Assembly: GCA_036268455.1 (NCBI GenBank)
Contig: DATAUD010000094.1
Location: 62,001 to 126,000, forward strand
Direction: 5' to 3'
Length of the DNA: 64,000 bases
From: DATAUD01 sp036268455
GTDB lineage: Bacteria; Verrucomicrobiota; Verrucomicrobiia; Limisphaerales; Palsa-1400
In this document: positions 23,510 through 32,109 of the stretch, one piece after another
How positions within the stretch are numbered: the first letter of the stretch is position 1
Layout of the letters: every line of letters starts with the position of its first letter
Translations under genes and position numbers: made by a program
Notes under the pieces: model-generated
The model's input: only the letters and a program-made list of their open reading frames with translations
Told to the model about the DNA's origin: nothing
Databases searched by the model: none

Positions 23510-25678
23510 TTAATACGGCAACGGATACCTTGCCGTTAGCTCGCGCACACGTTCCCTCACTTGGCGGGCGGTGTCAAGATTCTTAATATCCAGTAAAACT
23601 TCGCTAATCATGTCGGCGACGGCGGCCATTTCCGGCTCTTTCATTCCCCGGCTGGTGACGGCGGGGGTACCGAGGCGGATACCGCTGCCCTGGAAGGGAG
23701 ATCGGGTCTCAAAGGGAATGGTATTTTTATTGACGGTAATGCCCGCTTCGTCCAAGGCGGCCTGGCATTCTTTGCCGGTCAATCCGCGTCCGCCGACATC
23801 GACGAGCATCAGGTGGTTATCCGTTCCACCGCTCACGATGCGGAATTTGTTGCGAAGCATGCCGTCGGCAAGCGCTCTGGCGTTGAAGATAATTTGCTGC
23901 TGGTAAACCTTGAACGAAGGCTCAAGCGCCTCGAGGAAGCAAACCGCCTTGGCTGCAATGACGTGCATGAGAGGGCCGCCTTGAATTCCGGGGAACGCCT
24001 GCGAATCAATGTCCTTGGCGAATTGTTCCTTGCACATGATCAGTCCGCCACGCGGTCCGCGAAGGGTCTTGTGCGTGGTGGTGGTCACGAAATCGGCGTG
24101 GCCGACGGGACTGGGATGCAACCCGACCGCCACCAGCCCGGCGATGTGAGCGATGTCCGCCAGCAAATAGGCGCCAACGGAGCGGGCGATTTCGCCCATT
24201 CGCTGGAAGTTAATGATCCGAGAATAGGCGCTTGCGCCGACGGTGATCATCCGGGGGCGGTGTTCCTCGGCCATTTTCTGGAGTTGATCGTAGTCGATCG
24301 TTTCGTCGTCCTGGCGGACGCCATAATGGACGATTTCAAAAAAACGGCCGGAGAAATTAGCTTTGTTGCCGTGGGTCAGATGGCCGCCGTGGGAAAGGTC
24401 CATGGTGAGCATTTTATCGCCCGGTTTGAGAACGGAGAAATAAACGGCCATGTTTGCCTGGCTGCCGGAATGGGGCTGGACGTTGGCGTGGTCGGCGCCG
24501 AAGATTTTGAGGGCGCGCTCGATGGCCAGGCGTTCAACGACATCCACATTTTCGCAGCCGCCGTACCAGCGTTTGCCGGGATAACCTTCGGCGTATTTAT
24601 TGGTCAGCACGGAGCCTTGGGCTTCCATCACGGCGGGACTGACAAAGTTTTCACTGGCGATCAATTCGATGTTCTCCTGCTGCCGCTGGCGCTCGTGGTT
24701 GATGGCGTCGGCGATGGCGGGATCGACGGTTTGGAGTCGGTAAGAATGAGGCTGTGATGCGGGTTCCATTTTGATGATTCGTCGTTCGTGGCGGCCACCT
24801 TCAAACCGGGCGGAAAGGAAGGTGTCCACAATTCTTTTTGCGGTCTCGGGCGGCGTGTTGATTGCGCCCAAACAAAGTATATTGGCGTTGTTGTGCTGGC
24901 GGGCGAGCGCGGCCATTTGCTCGTCAAATACAAGGGCGGCGCGGATGCCGGGAATTTTATTGGCGGCCATGCTCATGCCGACGCCCGTCGAGCAGATCAA
25001 CAATCCAAATTCGTCGCGTCCCGCGGCAACGGCCTCGCCCACGGCGCGCGCGAAATCCGTGTAATCACACACTTCCGGGGAACTTGCTCCCATGTCCGTC
25101 ATTGGGATGGCGCAGTGTTGCAGGTAATGCTTGAGATATTCCTTTAACTGAAAACCCGCGTGATCGGAACCGATGGCGATTGTCGTCTTGACGTTGGATT
25201 GCGGCGTTGTCTCGGATTCGGCGCGTTGCTCGATGAAATTGAGCATCGCAAAAATACCCTGCTCGATCTGGTCGCGGCAATACGCGTAAGTTTCGTAGGA
25301 GCCGCCGATGGGATCGCTGATGTCCTTTTCGAATTCGTCGAGCGTTTCGTCGAATTCGCGCAGGAGAAAAGTTTTCTCGGCGGCCTGCGGGAAAAGGAGG
25401 TTGATGGAATCGACATGACTGTGTGTCATGCCGAAAATATAATCGGCCTGCTCGACCAAATCGGAGGTGAGCATGCGGCTGCGTTGAGAGGAAATATCGA
25501 CGCCCAATTCTTTGAGGGCGCGAACGGCGTGCAGGCTGGGGGGCTGGCCTTCAAGGGCGCCGACGCCGGCGGAAATGACGTGAAAATCATTGCGGCCCCG
25601 TGTGGCGTGGCGAAAAAGACCCTCGGCCATGGGACTGCGACAGATATTCCCGGTGCAAACAAATAGAACGGTTCTCAT
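23510..25678 (-). CDS. three-enzyme fusion: LMW protein-tyrosine phosphatase + ribose-5-phosphate isomerase B + serine hydroxymethyltransferase
   Basis: One uninterrupted frame of 722 residues. Residues 1-152: low-molecular-weight phosphatase, P-loop 'VCTGNICRSPMAEG' (C(x)5R) and 'DPIGGSYETY'. The Ile in GNICRS, rather than Thr, argues against YwlE-type arginine phosphatase. Residues ~165-303: RpiB, 'IAIGSDHAGFQLKEYL', 'LLICSTGVGMSMAANK' (catalytic Cys) and 'FEGGRHERR'. Residues 304-722: complete GlyA, 'ENIELIASENFVS', 'GYPGKRWYGGCENVD', PLP Lys in 'TTTTHKTLRGPRGG'. ATG 25678 precedes the phosphatase strand. RpiB has no start codon of its own. An internal ATG (24769) at the GlyA boundary could allow a free GlyA, but no clear ribosome site precedes it. 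The order matches the separate ywlE-ywlF-glyA genes of Bacillus. Confidence 0.9.
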   Translation of the reverse strand: MRTVLFVCTGNICRSPMAEGLFRHATRGRNDFHVISAGVGALEGQPPSLHAVRALKELGVDISSQRSRMLTSDLVEQADYIFGMTHSHVDSINLLFPQAAEKTFLLREFDETLDEFEKDISDPIGGSYETYAYCRDQIEQGIFAMLNFIEQRAESETTPQSNVKTTIAIGSDHAGFQLKEYLKHYLQHCAIPMTDMGASSPEVCDYTDFARAVGEAVAAGRDEFGLLICSTGVGMSMAANKIPGIRAALVFDEQMAALARQHNNANILCLGAINTPPETAKRIVDTFLSARFEGGRHERRIIKMEPASQPHSYRLQTVDPAIADAINHERQRQQENIELIASENFVSPAVMEAQGSVLTNKYAEGYPGKRWYGGCENVDVVERLAIERALKIFGADHANVQPHSGSQANMAVYFSVLKPGDKMLTMDLSHGGHLTHGNKANFSGRFFEIVHYGVRQDDETIDYDQLQKMAEEHRPRMITVGASAYSRIINFQRMGEIARSVGAYLLADIAHIAGLVAVGLHPSPVGHADFVTTTTHKTLRGPRGGLIMCKEQFAKDIDSQAFPGIQGGPLMHVIAAKAVCFLEALEPSFKVYQQQIIFNARALADGMLRNKFRIVSGGTDNHLMLVDVGGRGLTGKECQAALDEAGITVNKNTIPFETRSPFQGSGIRLGTPAVTSRGMKEPEMAAVADMISEVLLDIKNLDTARQVRERVRELTARYPLPY

Positions 25679-25779
25679 TACTGCAACCAAAAGCGGATTA
25701 ACGTTGCTTTGACTGTTGCAAATCGTCAATTGCGAATATTCATGAAGCCAAGCGAGCTTTTCGGCAATTTCGGGCGAGA

Positions 25780-26835
25780 TCAGGGAGTTTTGATGGGGAC
25801 GATGATGCCGTAAACAAGGATTTTGAAGGTGTTGGGAATCATCTTCGGGCGGCGGCGGGGCTGGTCTTCGGATTGTTCGTCCTGGGATTCGTAATCGGCG
25901 GTGGCGAGGTAGATTTTGTGGCTGTCGGGGTCCAAAGCCATGGTCCGCGCGCCGCGGCGGGTGACGAGGGTTTGGACGACGGTGAGTTTGTCGGGAGATT
26001 CCTCCCTCGCGATAGTGGTCGTGCCGTCGCCGCACGAGGCGAAAGCGAAGTCATTGACGGGGTCGAAGGCATCGGCATCGACGCCGGTGGCGATCGGGAC
26101 GGAGCCGATGACTTTTCCGGTGGCGCTGTCGATCATTTCCATGACTTTGTTGTGGCAGCCGATGAACAGCCTTTTGTGGACGATGTCGATGGCCATGCCG
26201 GAGGCTTCGTCGCCGGGAGAAATGTGCCAGGTGTTGACGAGTTGGTGTTTCGAGGTGTCGATCTCGGCAATGAGATTTTTATCTTCGATATTGCAATAGA
26301 CGCGGCTGACGGAAGGGTCGGCGGCGGCGAATTCCGGCTTTCCTGGCAAGGCGATGGTGTCGAGGACTTTAGCGGTGGCGGCATCGATGACTGTGGCGGA
26401 TTTTCCACGGCCGTTGAACGCATAGACCTGCTGGCGGCCCGGTTCGTAAATAATGCAGTCCGGGTTTTCGCCGGTTTGGACTTTGGTGACTGTTTTGAGG
26501 GTATCGAGATTGACGACGCTGACGGTGTTTTCGCGGCCATTGCTGGAAAAACCACGCCCCAATGAGGAGGCGACGGCAAACCCATGGACGCCCGGTGTGC
26601 CGGTGATCTGTCCGACGATTTGGTCCTGGTCAATATCGATAACGATGATCTTGGTGTTATGGCTGACGTAGAGGCGGCGCCCGGTGTGATCGATGCTGAG
26701 GTAATCCCAGCCACCCTCGCCGCCGATGTGGATTTCCTGGATGAAATAGTACTGATCGGCGGCGTAGAGGCGTGGCAGGCTAATGAGGGCCGTCAGAAAG
26801 ATGGCCAGCGTGATGCGCCGGAAAAGTGTTTTCAT
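25780..26835 (-). CDS. secreted YncE-like beta-propeller protein
   Basis: A 351-residue protein with a signal peptide ('FRRITLAIFLTALISLPRLYAADQ') and about seven blades of the YncE/40-residue propeller type, for example 'WDYLSIDHTGRRLYVSHNTKIIVIDID', 'VNLDTLKTVTKVQTGENPDCIIYEP' and 'VIDAATAKVLDTIALPGKPEFAAADP'. No enzyme motif is visible; such proteins bind ligands or DNA, or scaffold extracellular factors. The start is the ATG immediately before the signal; the long in-frame extension upstream is not protein-like. It ends 102 bp before the phosphatase-RpiB-GlyA fusion, transcribed in the same direction. Confidence 0.85.
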   Translation of the reverse strand: MKTLFRRITLAIFLTALISLPRLYAADQYYFIQEIHIGGEGGWDYLSIDHTGRRLYVSHNTKIIVIDIDQDQIVGQITGTPGVHGFAVASSLGRGFSSNGRENTVSVVNLDTLKTVTKVQTGENPDCIIYEPGRQQVYAFNGRGKSATVIDAATAKVLDTIALPGKPEFAAADPSVSRVYCNIEDKNLIAEIDTSKHQLVNTWHISPGDEASGMAIDIVHKRLFIGCHNKVMEMIDSATGKVIGSVPIATGVDADAFDPVNDFAFASCGDGTTTIAREESPDKLTVVQTLVTRRGARTMALDPDSHKIYLATADYESQDEQSEDQPRRRPKMIPNTFKILVYGIIVPIKTP

Positions 26836-27055
26836 ACGCTTGGATGATGTAGTGAGGGGATGTGATGTGCCAGCTTGAAATGCGGGTGATGCAAGGACGT
26901 TTTTTACCACGGATTTCTCGGGTTTTTGGATTGAAAGAGGAGTGCGGCAAAAATGCAATTTTCGACTCGGTCGATCACTAGCAGTTTTGTTGATTCTTGG
27001 CTTGGCGCCAACGTAAAGGCCGCACTGTTGCTGTAGCGCCTGGCGCCGTTTGCGG

Positions 27056-28684
27056 TTATGGGAGGCGGACTTCGTAGAAGCGGGCGGGGGAGTTGCTCGC
27101 GGTGGTGTCTGTGAATTGGAAACTGCCGGGCGTCGGTTGGTCGGCAATACCAATTTGGATCCAGTTCAGCATGTCGGTGGAACTCCAGATCGCGTAGGGC
27201 ATGTCAACGACGCCTGGAAATTGAATTTGGAAGGCTCCGTTTTGAGGGCTTAGATTTTCGACCGTGACGAGACCGTTGCTATAGACGAAAGGAACTCCAT
27301 TTTCGATCCAATTGGTCAATGGAGTAATGAAATCGATGAGGGGCAATTGCGCTGTTGTTTGGGGATAGCCCGGAACCGCCAAATCTTGAAGGTTATAGTG
27401 AATGAGGGGATTTGTGGACTGCCATAGGGAGGTCTGAGACATCATGTTGCTAGGACTGAGACTCGAGCCAAATGTCAATCCTGGGGTGTCCGAAGTGCCG
27501 TTCAACTCGCTGGCAAAAAATGGGTCTGCCGCCTCATCAGTCGAAATTTGGTTTAGGACACCTTGTGAGAGGGGCGAGTAAGAGGAATCCGTGGCGTTGC
27601 CAATGGCCCAAAAGTCCGGTGGCTGAAAACTGCCCGCTTCAATCAATTCGTTGGTAATGGCCAAAAAAGTCCCGAAGGCTCCAAGATTTACGTAGTCCAG
27701 AACGCGCCCGCTTTGGTTGTCGATCAAGGCATACATGAGATCATTGGTAATACCTAAAGTCCAATTATAAGCCGGCCAGGCAGTTTGTTTTAAATCCGAA
27801 GAAAGGATTGTGTTGGAGTCAAAAGAATTCGAGAAAGGAATGAATTGCCGGGTGCTTTCAGACCAATACGACGGGGGCAAAAATGCAGTGTTTGTAAGAA
27901 ATGGAAGGGCAAAGCTTGGAGAAGGTCGGCGGCTGCCTCCCCAGCCTGGCCATGAATTACTCACGTAACTTGCTCCGGAACAAAGAATCCAGTTCGTGCC
28001 CCAATTTTCATTGTTCGTGAGAAGAAGAGAGATTTTGTTGGATACCAGCAACGTGACGCTATTCGTGAATGCGATAGAATGCGCATTCCAGGCTTGCATG
28101 CCGAATAGATTCGAGAATGCGAGGATAAAGATTTGGTTTGTGTATTCCGGCGGACGATTTGTAATGGGTTGGCCGGATGGACTCAAATACCGCGTAAAAA
28201 ACAACTTTCGAGAGGCAAGCAGTTTGGTGGAATAGCCGTATCCACTGAAGGTCGGAACGTGATCTTTTATTTCGATCACCCAGGGGATTCCCCAGACGTT
28301 GTCGTTTGTAGTGATGGTCGGATCGCACAGGTCTTTGAATCCGGCGCTGGTTTGGGAATAGAAATCGTTCGTCACGGCGGCGTACCCGATGATGTAGAGC
28401 ATGTTACTCTCCCAGGAAAATAATGGGCGGAAGACCGAGGGCAAGTTGGAGGCGGGGTTTGTCGCGTCGTAGGCGTTGGCGGCGGATTGGAGCGCATAAT
28501 GGAGTGACGCGCTGTAGGTAATCGCGGGGTTTGTTGGGCAGTAAATCGGGATGTTGGTGACGCCGAATCCGAATTGCGATTGCAACAACGTGTTAGCTTG
28601 GTTGGTAAAAAATTGAAGCGATGGTTGAGCGGTGCTTTGCAACGCAAAAACAACGAAGATTAGAAAGCGGACAACTCCTTTCAT
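27056..28684 (-). CDS. secreted protein of unknown function with shared C-terminal tail
   Basis: A 542-residue protein with a signal peptide ('GVVRFLIFVVFALQSTAQP'). The body is rich in Asn, Ser, Thr and aromatic residues ('PTNPAITYSASLHYALQSAANAYDA', 'SWPGWGGSRRPSPSFALPFL') and I do not recognise it. The last ~75 residues ('MPYAIWSSTDMLNWIQIG', then 'FQFTDTTASNSPARFYEVRLP') match the tail of the sedolisin at 2504-4957. That is a fibronectin-like module frequent at the end of secreted Verrucomicrobia proteins, perhaps for surface retention. The gene is separated by 220 bp from the propeller gene downstream. Confidence 0.75.
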   Translation of the reverse strand: MKGVVRFLIFVVFALQSTAQPSLQFFTNQANTLLQSQFGFGVTNIPIYCPTNPAITYSASLHYALQSAANAYDATNPASNLPSVFRPLFSWESNMLYIIGYAAVTNDFYSQTSAGFKDLCDPTITTNDNVWGIPWVIEIKDHVPTFSGYGYSTKLLASRKLFFTRYLSPSGQPITNRPPEYTNQIFILAFSNLFGMQAWNAHSIAFTNSVTLLVSNKISLLLTNNENWGTNWILCSGASYVSNSWPGWGGSRRPSPSFALPFLTNTAFLPPSYWSESTRQFIPFSNSFDSNTILSSDLKQTAWPAYNWTLGITNDLMYALIDNQSGRVLDYVNLGAFGTFLAITNELIEAGSFQPPDFWAIGNATDSSYSPLSQGVLNQISTDEAADPFFASELNGTSDTPGLTFGSSLSPSNMMSQTSLWQSTNPLIHYNLQDLAVPGYPQTTAQLPLIDFITPLTNWIENGVPFVYSNGLVTVENLSPQNGAFQIQFPGVVDMPYAIWSSTDMLNWIQIGIADQPTPGSFQFTDTTASNSPARFYEVRLP

Positions 28685-28696
28685 TCTGCCAGAATT

Positions 28697-29479
28697 CTAT
28701 TCGTGCGATTCCTGCAATGCAACCAAGGGTCGCCGGACGACTTGGCCCTGGAAGGTGTAGCCGGTGGCGAGGGTTTCGCTGACGAGGGCGTTTCCGTTCG
28801 CGGAGATTCCTTCCACCAGTTTGTGAATGGCGGGGTCAAATGGATCGCCGGGTTTGCCAAGGGTCGCGACGAGTCCGATGCGGCGGGCCGCTTCGCGGCA
28901 ACTGTTTTGAAAATGGCCCATTTGCTCGGCAAGGGCAGGTTGACCAGAACGTTGAGCGGCCTGAAAAACCGCGAATATATGGTCCAGAATGTGGACCATG
29001 ATCTGGAGCCATTCGGCTTCGGCGCGGCGCAGTTTTTCCACTTCCAATCGCAGGTGGGCGCGTTCGGTATCGCCGGCTTTTTTCAGGAATTCGGTGAATG
29101 TGCGCGCTTCGGCGGACATGGATTCGGCGATGCCGCGGGCCTGGGTGGAAGTCTCGACGGCTTGCTGCTGGAATTCGCGCCATTGATTGGTTGCGCCGGT
29201 GATTTGGGCGGCGATCTGGTCGATTTTTTGGATTTGGCTTGTGGCTTCCGCAAGAAGGCGGGCCTGGGAGAGGGATTGTTCGTTGGCGTTGCGGCGCAAA
29301 AACGGAAAGACCACGCTCCATGCGGCACAGGCGACACAGAGGATCAGCAGCGCGGCGTCCGACCACGGCAACGGGCGGCGGCTGAGTTCCAATATCAAGC
29401 CAGCCGCGCCGAGGAGCAGTGCGTCAGCGGCCAAAAACGGCCAAAGAGGCAAATTCGATTGTTTGTCGGGCATTTCCAT
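28697..29479 (-). CDS. membrane-anchored GrpE-like protein
   Basis: A 260-residue protein. Two N-terminal membrane helices ('PFLAADALLLGAAGLILEL', 'DAALLILCVACAAWSVVFPFL') are followed by a long helical or coiled-coil stretch (about 65-165). The C-terminal ~90 residues ('IGLVATLGKPGDPFDPAIHKLVEG' and 'GNALVSETLATGYTFQGQVVRRPLVAL') resemble the GrpE beta domain, where 'GEPFDPNLHEAV' and 'GY..RVLRPA.V' occupy the same positions. GrpE is normally a soluble DnaK nucleotide-exchange factor; the membrane anchor is unusual. No dnaK or dnaJ lies nearby. The next gene downstream is the secreted unknown protein (12 bp gap). Confidence 0.65.
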   Translation of the reverse strand: MEMPDKQSNLPLWPFLAADALLLGAAGLILELSRRPLPWSDAALLILCVACAAWSVVFPFLRRNANEQSLSQARLLAEATSQIQKIDQIAAQITGATNQWREFQQQAVETSTQARGIAESMSAEARTFTEFLKKAGDTERAHLRLEVEKLRRAEAEWLQIMVHILDHIFAVFQAAQRSGQPALAEQMGHFQNSCREAARRIGLVATLGKPGDPFDPAIHKLVEGISANGNALVSETLATGYTFQGQVVRRPLVALQESHE

Positions 29480-29507
29480 TTTTAAAAAAGCGTCTGAAAG
29501 ATTAGGA

Positions 29508-30023
29508 TTAGCGGGAAGAAATCGCCATCGAAAAAAACGTGCGCCAAACCAGCAGGAATGCGGTGGCGAAATCGCCGGGGGAATTTTTGATCCAAGTGTT
29601 CACGTGCGCGGGGGCAAACCATCCGCCGGCGTCGATTTCCTGGGGATGCAATGTGAAGGGGCCTTCGGACTCGACGCGATAGACCCAGACGAATTCCTGG
29701 TCGGTTTCGGCGCAGGCGTCGATTTTGAAAAGGCGCGCGGGAGGAGCGTCGATCACGAGGCCGAGTTCTTCGCGCAATTCGCGGATGGCGCCGGCGTCGT
29801 AATCCTCGCCGCTGTCCACATGGCCGGAGGAGGAGGAATCCCATGCGCCGGGGTGGCTGTCTTTTTTCATGGAACGCTTTTGCAGGAAAATTTCCTTGCG
29901 GGCGTTGAAGACGAGGATATGGACGGCGCGGTGTTTGTGGCCTTCTCGATGCACCTGGCGGCGCGGGAGTTGGCCGATGACCTCATCGCGGTCGTTTACA
30001 ATGTCGAAGATTTCGTCGTTCAT
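29508..30023 (-). CDS. NUDIX hydrolase
   Basis: A 171-residue NUDIX protein with the full box 'GHVDSGEDYDAGAIRELREELGL' (GX5EX7REUXEEXGU). The start 'EIFDIVNDRDEVIGQLPRRQVHREG', with 'HILVFNARKEIFLQKRS', places it in the YfcD/isopentenyl-diphosphate-isomerase-like subgroup, whose substrates are mostly unassigned. ATG 30023 overlaps the rsmA stop (ATGA), so the two are translationally coupled. The in-frame extension upstream lies inside rsmA and is not protein-like. Confidence 0.9.
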   Translation of the reverse strand: MNDEIFDIVNDRDEVIGQLPRRQVHREGHKHRAVHILVFNARKEIFLQKRSMKKDSHPGAWDSSSSGHVDSGEDYDAGAIRELREELGLVIDAPPARLFKIDACAETDQEFVWVYRVESEGPFTLHPQEIDAGGWFAPAHVNTWIKNSPGDFATAFLLVWRTFFSMAISSR

Positions 30024-30844
30024 GGTGTTGACAGAAGTTCGGTGAGTTGCGCGAATTGTTCGAGGCTGACTTGCTCGGCGCGAGTTTGCAACGAGACGCC
30101 GGCCCGCGCAAAGGCGTCTTCGAGGGCGGGTTTGGACCAGTCTTGCTTTAAAAGCTTGAGCATCATTTTGCGGCGCTGAGAGAAACCGCGTTTGACGATT
30201 TTGACAAACGCTGGCTGGAGGGTGGGTTTGAGAATCGGCTCGATACGGCTCATGAGGACGATGCAGGCGGAATCCACCTCCGGCTCGGGAAAAAAGCACG
30301 AGGCGGGGATTTTGAAGCATTCCAAGGGTTGATAACGCAACCGAATGAGCAAACTGAGGATTCCATAATCATCGTCGCCTTTTTCGGCCATGATGCGGTG
30401 AGCGACTTCCAATTGCAGCGTGGCCACAATTCGCGGCGGCGGTTCCTCGGCGTGCGCCAATTCGACGAGGATGGGCGAGGCGACGGAATATGGCAGGTTT
30501 GACACGAGTTTGAACCCGGCCCAATGGCGGTTGTGCTTTACGTAGTCCAAGGCGTCGTCGTGAAGCAGCTTGAAGTTCGGAGATTGGGGGAACTTTTGCT
30601 CCAGAATTTCGCAAAGGCGCCGGTCGCGTTCGATGGCGAGGACGTTTGCGCCGCTTTCGATTAGCAAGGCGGTGAGCGGCCCCAGACCGGGGCCGATTTC
30701 CAATACTTGATCTCCCGGCTTCAATTCCGCCGCGGCGACAATCCGCCGAATCTGGTTTTGATCGTGAAGGAAATTTTGGCCGAGCGATTTGGTCAATTTC
30801 AAATCGCGCTCGGCGAGCACTTGCTTCATTTCGGAGAGTTTCAC
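30020..30844 (-). CDS. rsmA: 16S rRNA dimethyladenosine transferase RsmA (KsgA)
   Basis: A 274-residue SAM-dependent enzyme that dimethylates two adjacent adenosines in the 3' terminal helix of 16S rRNA. Motifs: 'KSLGQNFLHDQNQI', SAM motif 'VLEIGPGLGPLTALLIE', 'VLAIERDRRLCEIL', catalytic 'SNLPYSVASPILVEL' (NLPY), and a C-terminal 'SCFFPEPEVDSACIVL'. It overlaps both neighbours by four bases: the aminotransferase upstream and the NUDIX gene downstream. Confidence 0.96.
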   Translation of the reverse strand: MKLSEMKQVLAERDLKLTKSLGQNFLHDQNQIRRIVAAAELKPGDQVLEIGPGLGPLTALLIESGANVLAIERDRRLCEILEQKFPQSPNFKLLHDDALDYVKHNRHWAGFKLVSNLPYSVASPILVELAHAEEPPPRIVATLQLEVAHRIMAEKGDDDYGILSLLIRLRYQPLECFKIPASCFFPEPEVDSACIVLMSRIEPILKPTLQPAFVKIVKRGFSQRRKMMLKLLKQDWSKPALEDAFARAGVSLQTRAEQVSLEQFAQLTELLSTP

Positions 30845-32109
30845 GAGATTACCTTTGCCAGCGTTCGGACGGCGGCCGCCAATTCAGAACGGCTTATCGT
30901 CAGCGGGGGCGTGAAGCTGATGACGTTTCCGTGTTCGCCTTCCGGCAGGAGAATGAAGCCGCGACGCAGCATTTCCTTGATCGCGGCGAAAGCGCGGTCT
31001 GTCGCGGGGGAGCCGTCGCGATTTTTCAATTCGACCCCGGCCATCAAACCGCGCCCGCGAATTTCGACATGAGCGGCGGACAAAGTGGAGCGAAGAAGAT
31101 CAAGCAAAAATTGGCCGAGTTGGGCGGCGCGTTGAGGGAGTTTTTTATCGCGAATCTCGGCGATTTGCGCCAGGGCCATGGCGCAGCCGACGGGGTTGCC
31201 CTGAAATGTGCTGGTGTGGATGGCCTCGCCCTTGGAGGGCGGCCACGCGCGGTCGATGATGTCCGCGCGACCCACGCAAACCGAAAGTGGGAAGCCGCCG
31301 GTGAGGGCTTTTCCGAGGCAGATCAGGTCCGGCATGGTTGAGGTTTCCTCGCAGGCGAACCATTTTCCCGTGCGGCCAAAGCCGGTGTAGATTTCGTCGA
31401 GGATCAGCAATGCGCCGGATTGATCGCACCATGAGCGGAGCATCGGAAGAAAGTCAGGCGGAGGGATGTTGATGCCGCCGCGGGCCTGGATTGGCTCGAT
31501 TAAAATTGCGCCGCACGTCTTGAGTTGGCCTTTCAATTTTTTCACATCGCTTGCGGTTTTTGGAAATGGAACGAAATGGCCGAACTCGCGCAATTGGGTC
31601 TGAAACGGCGCGCGAAAAAAGGGGCGGTGCGTGGCGTTGAGCGCGCCGTAACCGAGACCGTGATACCCTCCCTCGAAGGCGATGATGCGGGGCCGGCCAG
31701 TTGCAAGGAGAGCGGTCTTGAGCGCGGCTTCGACGGCTTCAAAACCGGAATTGTTGAAAATGGTTTTGCCGGAATGGAGGCCGCCGCTCCAGCGTTCGAA
31801 GGTGATGCGGCTCAATTCGCGCGCGAGCCGGGCCTTGAGGGCGTGGGGGTGGACATCGCCCATTGCGTGAGGCAGGCGGCCCATTTGACGACGACCGGCG
31901 GCGACGACGCGCGGGTTCGCGTGACCGGCGGCCGCGACGCCAAAGGCCGCAGTCAAGTCGATGTATCGCCTGCCTTCGGCGTCCCAGACGTGAGTTCCGC
32001 GGGCGCGCTCCCAAACGATCGGCCACGAACCATCGGACTCGATGGCGAGCATGTTCGGCGATTCGTAAGCGCGGAGGTCGGCCAGGACGCGTTGGGTGGG
32101 AGTTGTCAT
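30841..32109 (-). CDS. class III PLP-dependent aminotransferase
   Basis: A 422-residue enzyme of the acetylornithine/ornithine/GABA aminotransferase group. Features: 'GTHVWDAEGRRYIDLTAAFGVAAAGHANPRV', 'NNSGFEAVEAALKTALLATGRPRIIAFEGGYHGLGYGAL', 'LILDEIYTGFGRTGKWFACEE' and the PLP lysine in 'PDLICLGKALTGGFPLS'. The substrate cannot be assigned; neither arginine nor GABA genes are adjacent. It sits between queE and rsmA with a one-base gap and a four-base overlap, so queE-aminotransferase-rsmA-nudix form one operon. Confidence 0.92.
   Translation of the reverse strand: MTTPTQRVLADLRAYESPNMLAIESDGSWPIVWERARGTHVWDAEGRRYIDLTAAFGVAAAGHANPRVVAAGRRQMGRLPHAMGDVHPHALKARLARELSRITFERWSGGLHSGKTIFNNSGFEAVEAALKTALLATGRPRIIAFEGGYHGLGYGALNATHRPFFRAPFQTQLREFGHFVPFPKTASDVKKLKGQLKTCGAILIEPIQARGGINIPPPDFLPMLRSWCDQSGALLILDEIYTGFGRTGKWFACEETSTMPDLICLGKALTGGFPLSVCVGRADIIDRAWPPSKGEAIHTSTFQGNPVGCAMALAQIAEIRDKKLPQRAAQLGQFLLDLLRSTLSAAHVEIRGRGLMAGVELKNRDGSPATDRAFAAIKEMLRRGFILLPEGEHGNVISFTPPLTISRSELAAAVRTLAKVIS

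Noticed and set aside
23813..24757. 314-codon plus-strand frame opposite GlyA
   Set aside because: Shadow of the serine hydroxymethyltransferase domain; Gly/Asp-rich pattern mirrors the sense codons.
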